A stretch of DNA of 6,360 nt from Verrucomicrobiota bacterium (GCA_023429545.1 JAEYUU010000245.1:1-6360), one strand, 5' to 3'. Shown: positions 1-6,275, numbered from the stretch's first letter. Made by a program: numbers and translations. Notes: a model not told the origin generated them from the sequence alone.

Positions 1-30
1 CGCCTGTCGTGACGCGCCCTCTGCGCCATT

Positions 31-1677
31 CTACTCCCCTGCCATGACCTCAGGAATCGGCTCGCCCATGCAGCCGCTCGGCATCTGGATGCGGAGCAGC
101 GTCGACAGCGTGGGGGCGATGTCCTGCATGTGGACGATGCGCGCGGCGGATCCGTGCTTGATCCCCCAGCCCATGAAGAGCAGGGGAATGTGCGTGTCAT
201 AGGGGTTCCATGCGCCGTGCGTCGTGCCGGTGGGCCCTGCGCCCATCCACCCGCTCAGGGGCACCACCTGCACCGCACCCGTCCTTTGTGAGTTGTAGCC
301 ATGAATGATCATCTGTTTGAGAGGCTGGGGCACGGGAGCCTCGCCTATCTTCGCGGTGTCCACCGCAAACAGGACCCCGGGCTGCCTTTGCAGGAAGGTC
401 ACGGTCGCTGATTTCACCTTTTCAAAGTCCACGCCCGCAGCCTCAATCTTGGGCATGTCAAAGCTCACCGTGTAGTTGTCGACTCCCAGGGCGGCTTTTT
501 CGATGCCGGTCAGCTTCTTGAGCATCTCATTGAGAGGGGTCAGCACATTGCTGAACTTCCCCGCTGGAAGGCGGTGCTCCTGCATGTAGCCGACGGTGTG
601 CGCGACTCCGTGATCCGCCGTGAGGAAGATCGTGTAGCTGCCCTTGCCCACCTTGGCATCCAGGAAGGTCAGGAGCTGCTCCATGTCCCTGTCCAACCGG
701 ACGTAGGTGTCCTCCACCTCAAGGGAGTTGGGACCATACTTGTGCCCGATGTAGTCCGTGGAGGCAAAGTTGATGGCCAGCAAATCCGTGTCCGCGTCCT
801 GCCCCAAAGCATGCCCTTCCACGGCTGCCAGGGCGAACTTCAAGGTAAGGGTGTTCCCGAATGGCGTGTACCGGATGACGCCCTTCTTCAACCGATAGGC
901 GCCTGCCACCTGGTGTGGAAACACGGGCTTCGCCTCCTTGTCCAGCTTGCCCTCCCAAGGGACATCATCCGCGGTGCTCTGCGTGTACATCTGGGGCTCA
1001 CGGGCGAGCTGCCAGTCGTCCTTGACCAGTTCGCCTCCCACGTTCTGCTCATTGAAGGCCACCGCCCACGGGGGGAGCTCCTTGAGGTAGTAGGAACTGG
1101 AGATGAAACCGCCCGAGGCATCTTCATACCAGTAGGCTGCCGTGGCGGCGTGCCCGGCAGGGAGAATGGACGCGCGATCCTTCAGGGACACGCCGACCAC
1201 CTTGGACCGATGGTTCGTGGCCATCCGCAGTTCATCCCCCACCGTGGTAGTCAGCAGATTCCGCGGCGACATCCTGCCGTCCTCCTCCGACATCCCTCCG
1301 ACAGTCTGCACGGTATCGTCTCTGACGCAGTAGACCGTCTTTCCGGTCTGCTGGTCGCGCCAGTCATTCCCCGCGATGCCATGAATCGCCGGCACGGATC
1401 CCGTGTACACGCTGGCATGCCCGACCGCGGTAGCCGAGGGCAGGTGGTTGATGAAGGTGTTGTCACACGAAAAGCCCTCCCGGAGCAGCCGCTTGAACCC
1501 ACCCTCACCGAAATGGCTCTGGAATCGGTGCAGGTAGTCCCACCTCATCTGATCCACGGCGATGCCCACCACCAGCTTCGGCCGGGGGGCGGACGTTTCC
1601 GCCGGGGGTGAGGTTTCTTGGGCGAAGGCTTGCAGACTGACGAGTGCTAGCGGCAGGAGGGTTCTGAAAGGAGACAT
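31..1677 (-). CDS. pafA: PafA-like exported alkaline phosphatase (phosphate monoesterase)
   Basis: This 548-residue protein belongs to the alkaline phosphatase superfamily and most resembles PafA, the periplasmic zinc enzyme that hydrolyses phosphate monoesters. Residues 1-19 form a signal peptide ending AFA-QE. The core starts near residue 35 with KLVVGIAVDQMRWDY, which carries metal ligand Asp42. The nucleophile is Thr83 in SATAVGHAS. Asn104 lies in GIAGNDW, and the SLKDR motif supplies Lys166 and Arg168, the PafA-type phosphate-contacting pair. The other metal ligands are Asp308/His312 (STDYIGH), Asp355/His356 (TADHG) and His487 (TTHGAW). The set is complete, so the enzyme should be active. 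Length and spacing match PafA closely. The frame is open to a TTG at 1743, but the ATG at 1677 puts the signal peptide at the N-terminus. No good Shine-Dalgarno precedes it, and I see no Pho box. It stands 266 bp downstream of the repeat/thioredoxin gene, so co-transcription is uncertain. A phosphodiesterase/nucleotide pyrophosphatase is the alternative; the Lys/Arg pair and Asn favour a monoesterase. Confidence 0.88.
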   Translation of the reverse strand: MSPFRTLLPLALVSLQAFAQETSPPAETSAPRPKLVVGIAVDQMRWDYLHRFQSHFGEGGFKRLLREGFSCDNTFINHLPSATAVGHASVYTGSVPAIHGIAGNDWRDQQTGKTVYCVRDDTVQTVGGMSEEDGRMSPRNLLTTTVGDELRMATNHRSKVVGVSLKDRASILPAGHAATAAYWYEDASGGFISSSYYLKELPPWAVAFNEQNVGGELVKDDWQLAREPQMYTQSTADDVPWEGKLDKEAKPVFPHQVAGAYRLKKGVIRYTPFGNTLTLKFALAAVEGHALGQDADTDLLAINFASTDYIGHKYGPNSLEVEDTYVRLDRDMEQLLTFLDAKVGKGSYTIFLTADHGVAHTVGYMQEHRLPAGKFSNVLTPLNEMLKKLTGIEKAALGVDNYTVSFDMPKIEAAGVDFEKVKSATVTFLQRQPGVLFAVDTAKIGEAPVPQPLKQMIIHGYNSQRTGAVQVVPLSGWMGAGPTGTTHGAWNPYDTHIPLLFMGWGIKHGSAARIVHMQDIAPTLSTLLRIQMPSGCMGEPIPEVMAGE

Positions 1678-1943
1678 GTCTGGAAGAAGCAAAGGCGATT
1701 TTGTGAAGCGAAGCAAACGCAGAAACGGGGGAGGATCCTGCAATTCATCTCACCCGGCAGCGCATGTTTCCAAATGTTGCATGAAGTAGGACCAAAGGCC
1801 GGAGCAGCGCGAAGGCGTCTTCATCATCGGCATGGCGGAAGGAGTCAACAGCATCGAGCAGGCCTTCGCTGCTTCATAAGGAATGTGCTTCCGCCCGTCT
1901 GCGTTTTGGCGTCACTTTGCGGCCAATCACTCACCACCACCGA
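1678..1943. other. 266-bp intergenic gap with coding-like scraps
   Basis: No complete gene is visible between the two exported-protein genes. On the minus strand 1745-1873 reads 42 codons without a stop. The peptide is acidic and then hydrophobic (for example LLDAVDSFRHADDEDAF) but has no ATG near its beginning. On the plus strand 1790-1879 reads about 29 codons including EGVFIIGMAEGVNSIEQAF, also without a usable start. These may be chance or decayed remains of a gene. No convincing terminator follows the stop at 1944, and no clear sigma-70 promoter precedes the phosphatase. Confidence 0.4.
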
Positions 1944-4682
1944 CTACTTCCCCACCAACCCCAGCGCCACCTTCGCAGCTTCCTCGAAGTCGTGTCCTTG
2001 GGATACGATCTTCCCAAAGGCATCGATGACCACATAGGTGGGGACGCCGCGAATGTCGTAGTCCAGGTCTGCGGAGGAGTCGTCACCACGCAGGGCCACG
2101 GGGAAGGTGTAGCTGGGATGCTTGGCAAGGAACTCCTTCACCTCCTCCACGGGGTAGAAGCTGGAGGTCGCGAGGAATTCAATCCCCTTGTCCCGGTGCG
2201 CCTCCCAGAACTGCTGCACCTTGGGGAAGCTGGCGATGCACGGGGCGCACTCCATGCCCCAGAAGTCGAGGATGCGCACCTTGCCCCTGCCCATCGCGGG
2301 AAGGGGCTCGCAATTGACCCACGTGGCAATCTTCACCTCAGCCGCAGGCTTGCCAACGAGGTCCACAGGATCCGCGGGCAAGGCAGGCTCTTCTTTGTTC
2401 TTCGCGGGCAGCGTTATCTTCACATCCTTCATGCCCGGCTTGAGACGCAGGCGCTGCTTGAGAAGATCGCCCTTCTCATTCACCGACTGCACGTCCACCG
2501 TGAACCAACCCTTCATCAGGCCGGTGAGCTTGAATTTTCCATCCTTGTCCGCAGTCGTCTTCCTGCCTCGGGAATAGGATTCTACTTTCGCCATGGGCAA
2601 GGGTCTGCCTGCGGCATCCACCACCATGCCGGTGACTTCACCGACAGCTTCGGGAAGTTGCAGACGGATATCCTGCTCTCCGGTGTGGGTCGAGAGCTTG
2701 GCTTCCCCGCTGGAGTCCTCGGAACGTTTCACCGCGCGGACAGTCACCTTGCCAGCAACGAGTTTTTCGACACGAAAGCCCCCGCGAGCATCCGTGACGC
2801 CCCGCGCATTCCCTGACTGGCCGGTGCCGCTCGCATACACACTCACGCCCGCTGCCGGATGGCCCGCCGCATCCACGACCGTGCCTGCGACGAACTGGTC
2901 GGCAATTGCCAGGGTGAACTTGATTTCGGTTGGGGCGTCTTCCTTGACCATCACATCGAGCAACGAAGCGCTGCCATATCCCTCCACCCTGCAGAAGAAG
3001 GTGATCCCCTCCTTCCGTGTCCACATGCGGGGAAACTCAAACTTTCCCTGCGCGTCGCTCCGCACGGTGCTGGCTACTGGGCCGCCCTTGGCCACCGGCT
3101 CAGGAAGGAACCAGTTGATGCTGGCATTCTCGACAGGTTTCCCTGAGGCATCCATCACCGACCCGATGACATGGCCCCAGCCTTTTTCACGAAGCTTCAG
3201 CGTCACCGGTTTCCCGGGTACGAGAGGCACGGGATCGCACATGGCCTTGTCCTTCCAGGCAAGCACCATCTCCAGGCTGGCATTCTTCTCGCGGGTAAGG
3301 GTGAACTTTCCCGCCTTGTCCGTGGTGGCCCTGGTGGGAAAGGGCGACTCGCCATAGCCCTGCATGATGACATGGGCATTTTCCACGGGCTCACCGGCTT
3401 CGTTCAGCACCAGGCCGGTCGCCTGCTGCTCCGCCTTCACGGGCGCCAGCCTGAAGGTGATCGTTTTGCGCTCACCACCCTTCACCTCCACAGGCACGGC
3501 CTCGTCGTTGCCCGGCGGATGATATCCGGGGCCTGGATAACGCATCGATCGATAGCGCAGTTCATGCTGACCAGCAGCCACGCGAAAGGTCAGCGGCTCT
3601 TCAATCACCTTGCCCGTTTCCGCATCCACCACCTCACCGGTGACATAGGCAGCCTCCGTGACGATGATATCGCCGATGTCGGTGGTCTTGCCTGCGGTGA
3701 CCACCACACCCTTTCTTTCAGCGCCAATCCAGCGTTCGAATAGCGGCGGCAGGGTGTCGTAGTGGAGATCGTAAGTCGAGGGTGGTATCTGCGCGATGAT
3801 GAACTCACCACTATCAGTTACTTTTGCCTCACCAGCATAGGCAGTCACATATGGACGCCCATCGATGATGGAAACGATGCTGCCAGCAGCGGGACTGCCG
3901 TCCGGTCGAAGCATGCGACCCTTGATAGTTCCCGGCGCAGCGAGTTGCAGCCGGGCCTCAGTGCCGTCCGCTTTCGCCAGCGGCTTCACGATGATATTGT
4001 GCCTGCCTGTGAACTGTGCCCAGCGCTTGTCACCATGTTTCAGATAGAGCGATGCGCCCTTGGGCACCATGGGCATCACACATTTCCCAGAGGCGTCCGT
4101 GCGGGCTTTCCACAAGCTGCCGGGTAGACGGCTCACCTCGGAAAGAAATGGGTGCCCCGCCATGTCCCCCGGCATCGCCAGGGCGAAGTAGTCGATCCAC
4201 ACTTCGAGATCCGCGACGGGTTTGCCCTCGGGGGTCAGGATGGTGGCGGTGAACTCCGTCGTGGGCTGGAGCTGGATGGGATACTTCTCCGGGGAGGGCC
4301 TTGGCGGATGGTGAAACACCGAGCCGACGCCGATGCCGTCCTTCCCCGCGTCCACTACCACGGCGGCGTAGAATGCCTTCCAATGTGCAGGTACGATGTA
4401 GCTGGCGCGGAAGATGCCCTCCGCATCCGTGGTGCCCTGGGCAATGATGGGATCATCCAGCATGCGATCCCGCGAGGACGGGCAGCTCACATACACCCTG
4501 GCTCCCGCCACCGGCTTCCCCGCAACGGAGACAACTTCGCAGACGATGGGAATAGGCGTCGCCTCGACGGATCCCGGCGGGGTTGCGTTCTCTGGCGCCG
4601 TCGCTTTCTCCGCGCCGTGGGAGACAGCAGAGGCGGTGGCCATGAAAAGCCATGTTGCGAACAGCACCCGGGGGATTTTCAT
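1944..4682 (-). CDS. Exported carboxypeptidase-regulatory-like repeat protein with C-terminal TlpA/thioredoxin domain
   Basis: The 912-residue product starts with a signal peptide (MKIPRVLFATWLFMATASA, cleavage about residue 19-24). About eight tandem beta-sandwich repeats of the carboxypeptidase-regulatory-like (transthyretin/Cna-B-like) kind follow, at roughly residues 46-124, 141-234, 251-342, 347-414, 421-496, 504-591, 596-676 and 680-759. Each opens like GxVVDAAGxPxxxAxV, and most continue with a TDAxGxF turn. Residues 775-909 are a TlpA/ResA-like thioredoxin fold with a CAPC redox pair (Cys812, Cys815), the cis-proline motif RGVPTYVVID (Pro881) and a final GKIVSQG strand. There is no other membrane segment and no peptidase catalytic domain, so 'carboxypeptidase' describes only the repeat fold. 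It probably acts in the periplasm or at the surface as a thiol-disulfide or cytochrome-maturation-type protein; the substrate is unknown. The frame extends to a GTG at 4760, but the ATG at 4682 begins the signal peptide. An AAGGAG sits at 4702-4707, 19 nt before it, which is too far for a standard site. Confidence 0.88.
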   Translation of the reverse strand: MKIPRVLFATWLFMATASAVSHGAEKATAPENATPPGSVEATPIPIVCEVVSVAGKPVAGARVYVSCPSSRDRMLDDPIIAQGTTDAEGIFRASYIVPAHWKAFYAAVVVDAGKDGIGVGSVFHHPPRPSPEKYPIQLQPTTEFTATILTPEGKPVADLEVWIDYFALAMPGDMAGHPFLSEVSRLPGSLWKARTDASGKCVMPMVPKGASLYLKHGDKRWAQFTGRHNIIVKPLAKADGTEARLQLAAPGTIKGRMLRPDGSPAAGSIVSIIDGRPYVTAYAGEAKVTDSGEFIIAQIPPSTYDLHYDTLPPLFERWIGAERKGVVVTAGKTTDIGDIIVTEAAYVTGEVVDAETGKVIEEPLTFRVAAGQHELRYRSMRYPGPGYHPPGNDEAVPVEVKGGERKTITFRLAPVKAEQQATGLVLNEAGEPVENAHVIMQGYGESPFPTRATTDKAGKFTLTREKNASLEMVLAWKDKAMCDPVPLVPGKPVTLKLREKGWGHVIGSVMDASGKPVENASINWFLPEPVAKGGPVASTVRSDAQGKFEFPRMWTRKEGITFFCRVEGYGSASLLDVMVKEDAPTEIKFTLAIADQFVAGTVVDAAGHPAAGVSVYASGTGQSGNARGVTDARGGFRVEKLVAGKVTVRAVKRSEDSSGEAKLSTHTGEQDIRLQLPEAVGEVTGMVVDAAGRPLPMAKVESYSRGRKTTADKDGKFKLTGLMKGWFTVDVQSVNEKGDLLKQRLRLKPGMKDVKITLPAKNKEEPALPADPVDLVGKPAAEVKIATWVNCEPLPAMGRGKVRILDFWGMECAPCIASFPKVQQFWEAHRDKGIEFLATSSFYPVEEVKEFLAKHPSYTFPVALRGDDSSADLDYDIRGVPTYVVIDAFGKIVSQGHDFEEAAKVALGLVGK

Positions 4683-4810
4683 ATGGAGTATCCAAACAGA
4701 TCTCCTTGCAACCTGCGATAGCGATGCGCGTGAGGCCTCGTGAACCCGGTACGGAGACACGGAACTTTATTCGACGTTTCCACCCATCACCCTGCCTTGC
4801 AGCCCAGACG

Positions 4811-4845
4811 CAAGAAAGCCCTGCGACGCCGGAGCACCACAGGGC
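4811..4845 (-). terminator. Possible intrinsic terminator after the second hsp20
   Basis: Read on the minus strand, GCCCTG (4845-4840) pairs with CAGGGC (4823-4818) across a 16-base GC-rich interior, and the 3' arm is followed directly by TTTCTT (4817-4812). It starts about 92 bp past the Hsp20 stop at 4937 and would separate that unit from the repeat/thioredoxin gene. The six-pair stem is short and its loop is large, so this is tentative. Confidence 0.35.
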
Positions 4846-4936
4846 CTTGCGGGGGTTTGGGTTTACACAGAGATGCTGCTGTCTGCCTGGCCAGGCCGGG
4901 GTTGCCTTGTCAAACCGGCTGCCGCTTGCGCCTTGG

Positions 4937-5320
4937 TTACTGCACCGCGATCACGCGGGGCTTGGCGGCTTCCTTCACCGGCAGGGTGAGGGTCAGCACG
5001 CCATCCTCGAGCTTGGCGCTGAAGGCGGAGTCCTCGACGGGGGCGTTCACCTTGAGCTGGAGCCCGTAGCTGAGGCGGTTGAGCTCGCGATGGAGCGTCT
5101 TCCAGCCTTCCTGGGCGATGCCCTGGCGCTCGGCCTTGAGCGTGAGCAGGCCGCGCTCAAAGTTGATTTTCACATCGTCCTTGCGGACGCCGGGCAACTC
5201 GACGCGCACTTCATACGCGTCCTTGCTCGCACGGACATCATAGCGCGGGGTGACAAGGTGCTCCGCGGGAGCCGTGCGGCTGGTGGCAGGAGCGCAAGTG
5301 GAGGTGGTGCAGGTGTTCAT
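4937..5320 (-). CDS. Hsp20/alpha-crystallin small heat-shock protein (short N-terminus)
   Basis: This 127-residue cytoplasmic chaperone belongs to the Hsp20 family, ATP-independent holdases that bind unfolding proteins. The alpha-crystallin domain spans roughly residues 25-117. It contains RYDVRASKDAYEVRVELPGV, the strand DDVKINFERGLLTLKAER, and the family signature AKLEDGVLTLTLP (Ala102, Gly107, Leu109). The C-terminal tail PRVIAVQ holds the I-x-V anchor that plugs a neighbouring domain in oligomers. The N-terminal arm is only about 23 residues, rich in Thr, Ser and Ala, with cysteines at 4 and 9. That is short for the family, where this arm drives oligomerisation. I chose the ATG at 5320. 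The frame is open to a TTG at 5479, but the extra residues are Pro-rich, resemble no Hsp20 and overlap the preceding gene. No Shine-Dalgarno precedes the ATG. The gene starts 151 bp after the other hsp20 stop, so a shared transcript is plausible. Confidence 0.9.
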   Translation of the reverse strand: MNTCTTSTCAPATSRTAPAEHLVTPRYDVRASKDAYEVRVELPGVRKDDVKINFERGLLTLKAERQGIAQEGWKTLHRELNRLSYGLQLKVNAPVEDSAFSAKLEDGVLTLTLPVKEAAKPRVIAVQ

Positions 5321-5420
5321 GGAGGGGAATACTGATGGAGGTGTTTGATTCAAAAGGTGGCGGCCGCAGTCCGGCTGGCTTGTGGGGTTCGATTGGAAGG
5401 GTGGATTTGTGAGGCAGGGC

Positions 5421-5444
5421 GGCGGCTGGGGGTCTACAGCCGCC
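5421..5444 (-). terminator. GC-rich hairpin between the two hsp20 genes
   Basis: GGCGGCTG (5421-5428) and CAGCCGCC (5437-5444) are perfect 8-base inverted arms around an 8-base loop, lying 27 bp past the stop of the upstream hsp20. No T-run follows on either strand. It could be a U-less terminator, a pause or partial terminator that sets the ratio of the two genes, or an element that stabilises the 3' end of the mRNA. Confidence 0.42.
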
Positions 5445-5471
5445 TGCTTGGGGACGCCTTCGCTTCGTCGC

Positions 5472-5888
5472 TTAGGCAACTTCGATGGTGCGGCCCTTGC
5501 GGTCCTCGCCCTTCGGCAGGGTGACCGTGAGGATGCCGTCCTCGACCTTGGCGGAGATGGAATCCGCCTTCACGCTTTCCGGCACCGAGATGGACCGGGT
5601 GGAGGTGAAGCTGGACTCCTGCTCGCCGCTCTTCTCCTTCTTGGTCACGGTGACGCTCAGGAGGCGGTCGTTGAGTTCGACCTTCACATCCTCCTTCTTC
5701 ACACCGGGCACCTCAAAGGAGGCGTAGTAGTTATCCTTGTCCTCATGGACATCAGCCGCCAGACGTCCCAGCGGGGAATCCATGCTGAAGAATCGGGACA
5801 GGGACGGGAAACCGGCCAAGGGGTGCTGGAACCAATCATTGATGTCCGCACGGGTGAGGCCGAAGGGATGGTAGTTGGTGAGTTTCAT
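5472..5888 (-). CDS. Hsp20/alpha-crystallin small heat-shock protein (classic type)
   Basis: This 138-residue small heat-shock protein is a cytoplasmic holdase that keeps stress-damaged proteins soluble for refolding. The N-terminal arm (residues 1-43) is aromatic-rich: NYHPFGLTRADINDWF, then GFPSLSRFF, as expected for a substrate-binding and oligomer-forming arm. The alpha-crystallin domain (about 44-127) carries FEVPGVKKEDVKVELND and the signature AKVEDGILTVTLP (Ala113, Gly118, Leu120). The tail RTIEVA gives the I-x-V anchor. I chose the ATG at 5888 because MKLTNYHPFG is a typical Hsp20 opening. The same frame has another ATG at 5954 that would add 22 residues and cannot be excluded. No Shine-Dalgarno precedes either. 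No CIRCE element (TTAGCACTC-N9-GAGTGCTAA) is visible upstream. It is the first clear gene of the Hsp20 pair and diverges strongly from the downstream copy, so the pair is not a recent duplication. Confidence 0.92.
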   Translation of the reverse strand: MKLTNYHPFGLTRADINDWFQHPLAGFPSLSRFFSMDSPLGRLAADVHEDKDNYYASFEVPGVKKEDVKVELNDRLLSVTVTKKEKSGEQESSFTSTRSISVPESVKADSISAKVEDGILTVTLPKGEDRKGRTIEVA

Positions 5889-5902
5889 GGCAGTGAGTCG
5901 TT

Positions 5903-6043
5903 CTATGCTAAATTTGTTTGTTTGGGGTTCTGCCAATAGAGACGCATTGGACATGCCAAAGGGGATTCCGTTTCACTATTCAACTCACTACGAGCACAAT
6001 ATGAACCTCCGCAATGCATACGAACGAGCTTTGTTAGAGCCAT
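5903..6043 (-). CDS. Possible 46-residue leader ORF upstream of hsp20
   Basis: An ATG at 6043 opens a 46-codon frame (MALTKLVRMHCGGSYCARSE at the start) that ends with TAG at 5903, 14 bases before the hsp20 ATG. AAGGAGGGG (6063-6055 on the minus strand) lies 11 nt upstream, the strongest ribosome-binding sequence I found in the window, though slightly far. The peptide has cysteines at 11, 16 and 31, no signal peptide and no family I recognise. It may be a leader peptide, an unrelated small protein or chance. It overlaps, in another frame, the longer hsp20 start at 5954. Confidence 0.25.
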   Translation of the reverse strand: MALTKLVRMHCGGSYCARSELNSETESPLACPMRLYWQNPKQTNLA

Positions 6044-6054
6044 CTTGACACTTT

Positions 6055-6063
6055 CCCCTCCTT
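6055..6063 (-). promoter_or_regulatory. Strong Shine-Dalgarno-like sequence
   Basis: AAGGAGGGG on the minus strand is a near-perfect match to the 16S anti-Shine-Dalgarno complement. It stands 11 nt before the ATG at 6043. None of the four main genes has a comparable, well-placed site. This is the main reason for listing the small ORF that follows. Confidence 0.35.
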
Positions 6064-6066
6064 GCT

Positions 6067-6095
6067 GTGACGCAGTTTTCGAGTCACTCTGACTC
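6067..6095. repeat. Overlapping inverted repeats, candidate operator
   Basis: GAGTCA (6081-6086) and TGACTC (6090-6095) form a perfect inverted repeat around CTC. An overlapping pair, GTGAC (6067-6071) and GTCAC (6083-6087), is separated by 11 bases. Related words occur nearby: TGACTC at 6134-6139 and GAGTC at 5895-5899, just upstream of the hsp20 ATG. The symmetry fits a dimeric regulator site, but the arms are short and nothing ties it to a known regulator. Confidence 0.35.
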
Positions 6096-6198
6096 ACTTC
6101 TTAATGAACCGCAGTCCCAAGGAGGGGCGGCTTTGACTCGCTATGCAGGCTCACCACTCGCAACAGCATGATGCTCGGGTGCAGGAGCTATTCTCCGC

Positions 6199-6217
6199 CG
6201 AAGGCGCACCGCCTTCG
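6199..6217. repeat. Perfect hairpin, 8-bp stem
   Basis: CGAAGGCG (6199-6206) and CGCCTTCG (6210-6217) pair perfectly around a CAC loop. No T-run follows on either strand. It lies 87 bp downstream of the partial minus-strand gene and could be a 3'-end mRNA structure or a small dispersed palindromic repeat. Confidence 0.45.
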
Positions 6218-6275
6218 TGGCAGCACCAGTTTGCTTGCCTGCCCACCTGTGTGACGAGCGACCAGCCCGCTACTA

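Noticed and set aside
574..1611. 345-codon open frame on the plus strand
   Set aside because: It lies wholly antisense to the phosphatase, whose catalytic motifs are intact. Its own product has no recognisable domain; long antisense frames are common in GC-rich genes.
1678..1743. N-terminal extension of the phosphatase from a TTG at 1743
   Set aside because: It would put 22 residues before a clear signal peptide, and no ribosome-binding site supports it.
1917..2816. 299-codon open frame on the plus strand
   Set aside because: It is antisense to the thioredoxin and last repeats of the 912-residue protein, and its His/Leu/Gly-rich product shows no domain.
2593..3357. 254-codon open frame on the plus strand
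   Set aside because: It is antisense to the repeat region; its Ser/Pro/Thr-rich product is a composition effect of the complementary strand.
4152..4721. 189-codon open frame on the plus strand
   Set aside because: It is antisense to the N-terminal half and signal peptide of the repeat protein, with no family resemblance.
4683..4760. N-terminal extension of the repeat protein from a GTG at 4760
   Set aside because: The extension is charged and would bury the signal peptide; the ATG at 4682 fits export.
4756..4781. ECF-sigma-like boxes GGAAAC and CGTGTC on the minus strand before the repeat protein
   Set aside because: The 14-nt spacer is shorter than the usual 15-17 and no ECF sigma gene is visible in the window.
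4885..4896. Perfect 12-bp palindrome GCCTGGCCAGGC
   Set aside because: With no loop it makes a poor RNA hairpin, and one short GC palindrome is expected by chance in such DNA.
5321..5479. 53-residue extension of the short Hsp20 from a TTG at 5479
   Set aside because: It overlaps the upstream hsp20 stop, runs through the intergenic hairpin and encodes a Pro-rich stretch unlike any Hsp20 arm.
5893..5911. Possible CIRCE/HrcA operator before hsp20
   Set aside because: Only part of a half-site (TTAGCA on the minus strand) matches; the second half and 9-bp spacing are missing.
5382..5939. 185-codon open frame on the plus strand
   Set aside because: It covers the antisense of the classic hsp20, whose signature motifs fix the coding strand.
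6045..6050. Perfect TTGACA box on the plus strand
   Set aside because: No -10-like sequence lies 16-18 nt downstream and no plus-strand gene follows, so it is probably chance.
6067..6171. 34-codon GTG frame on the plus strand
   Set aside because: It has no ribosome-binding site, no plausible promoter -10 and low-complexity Ser/Ala content.
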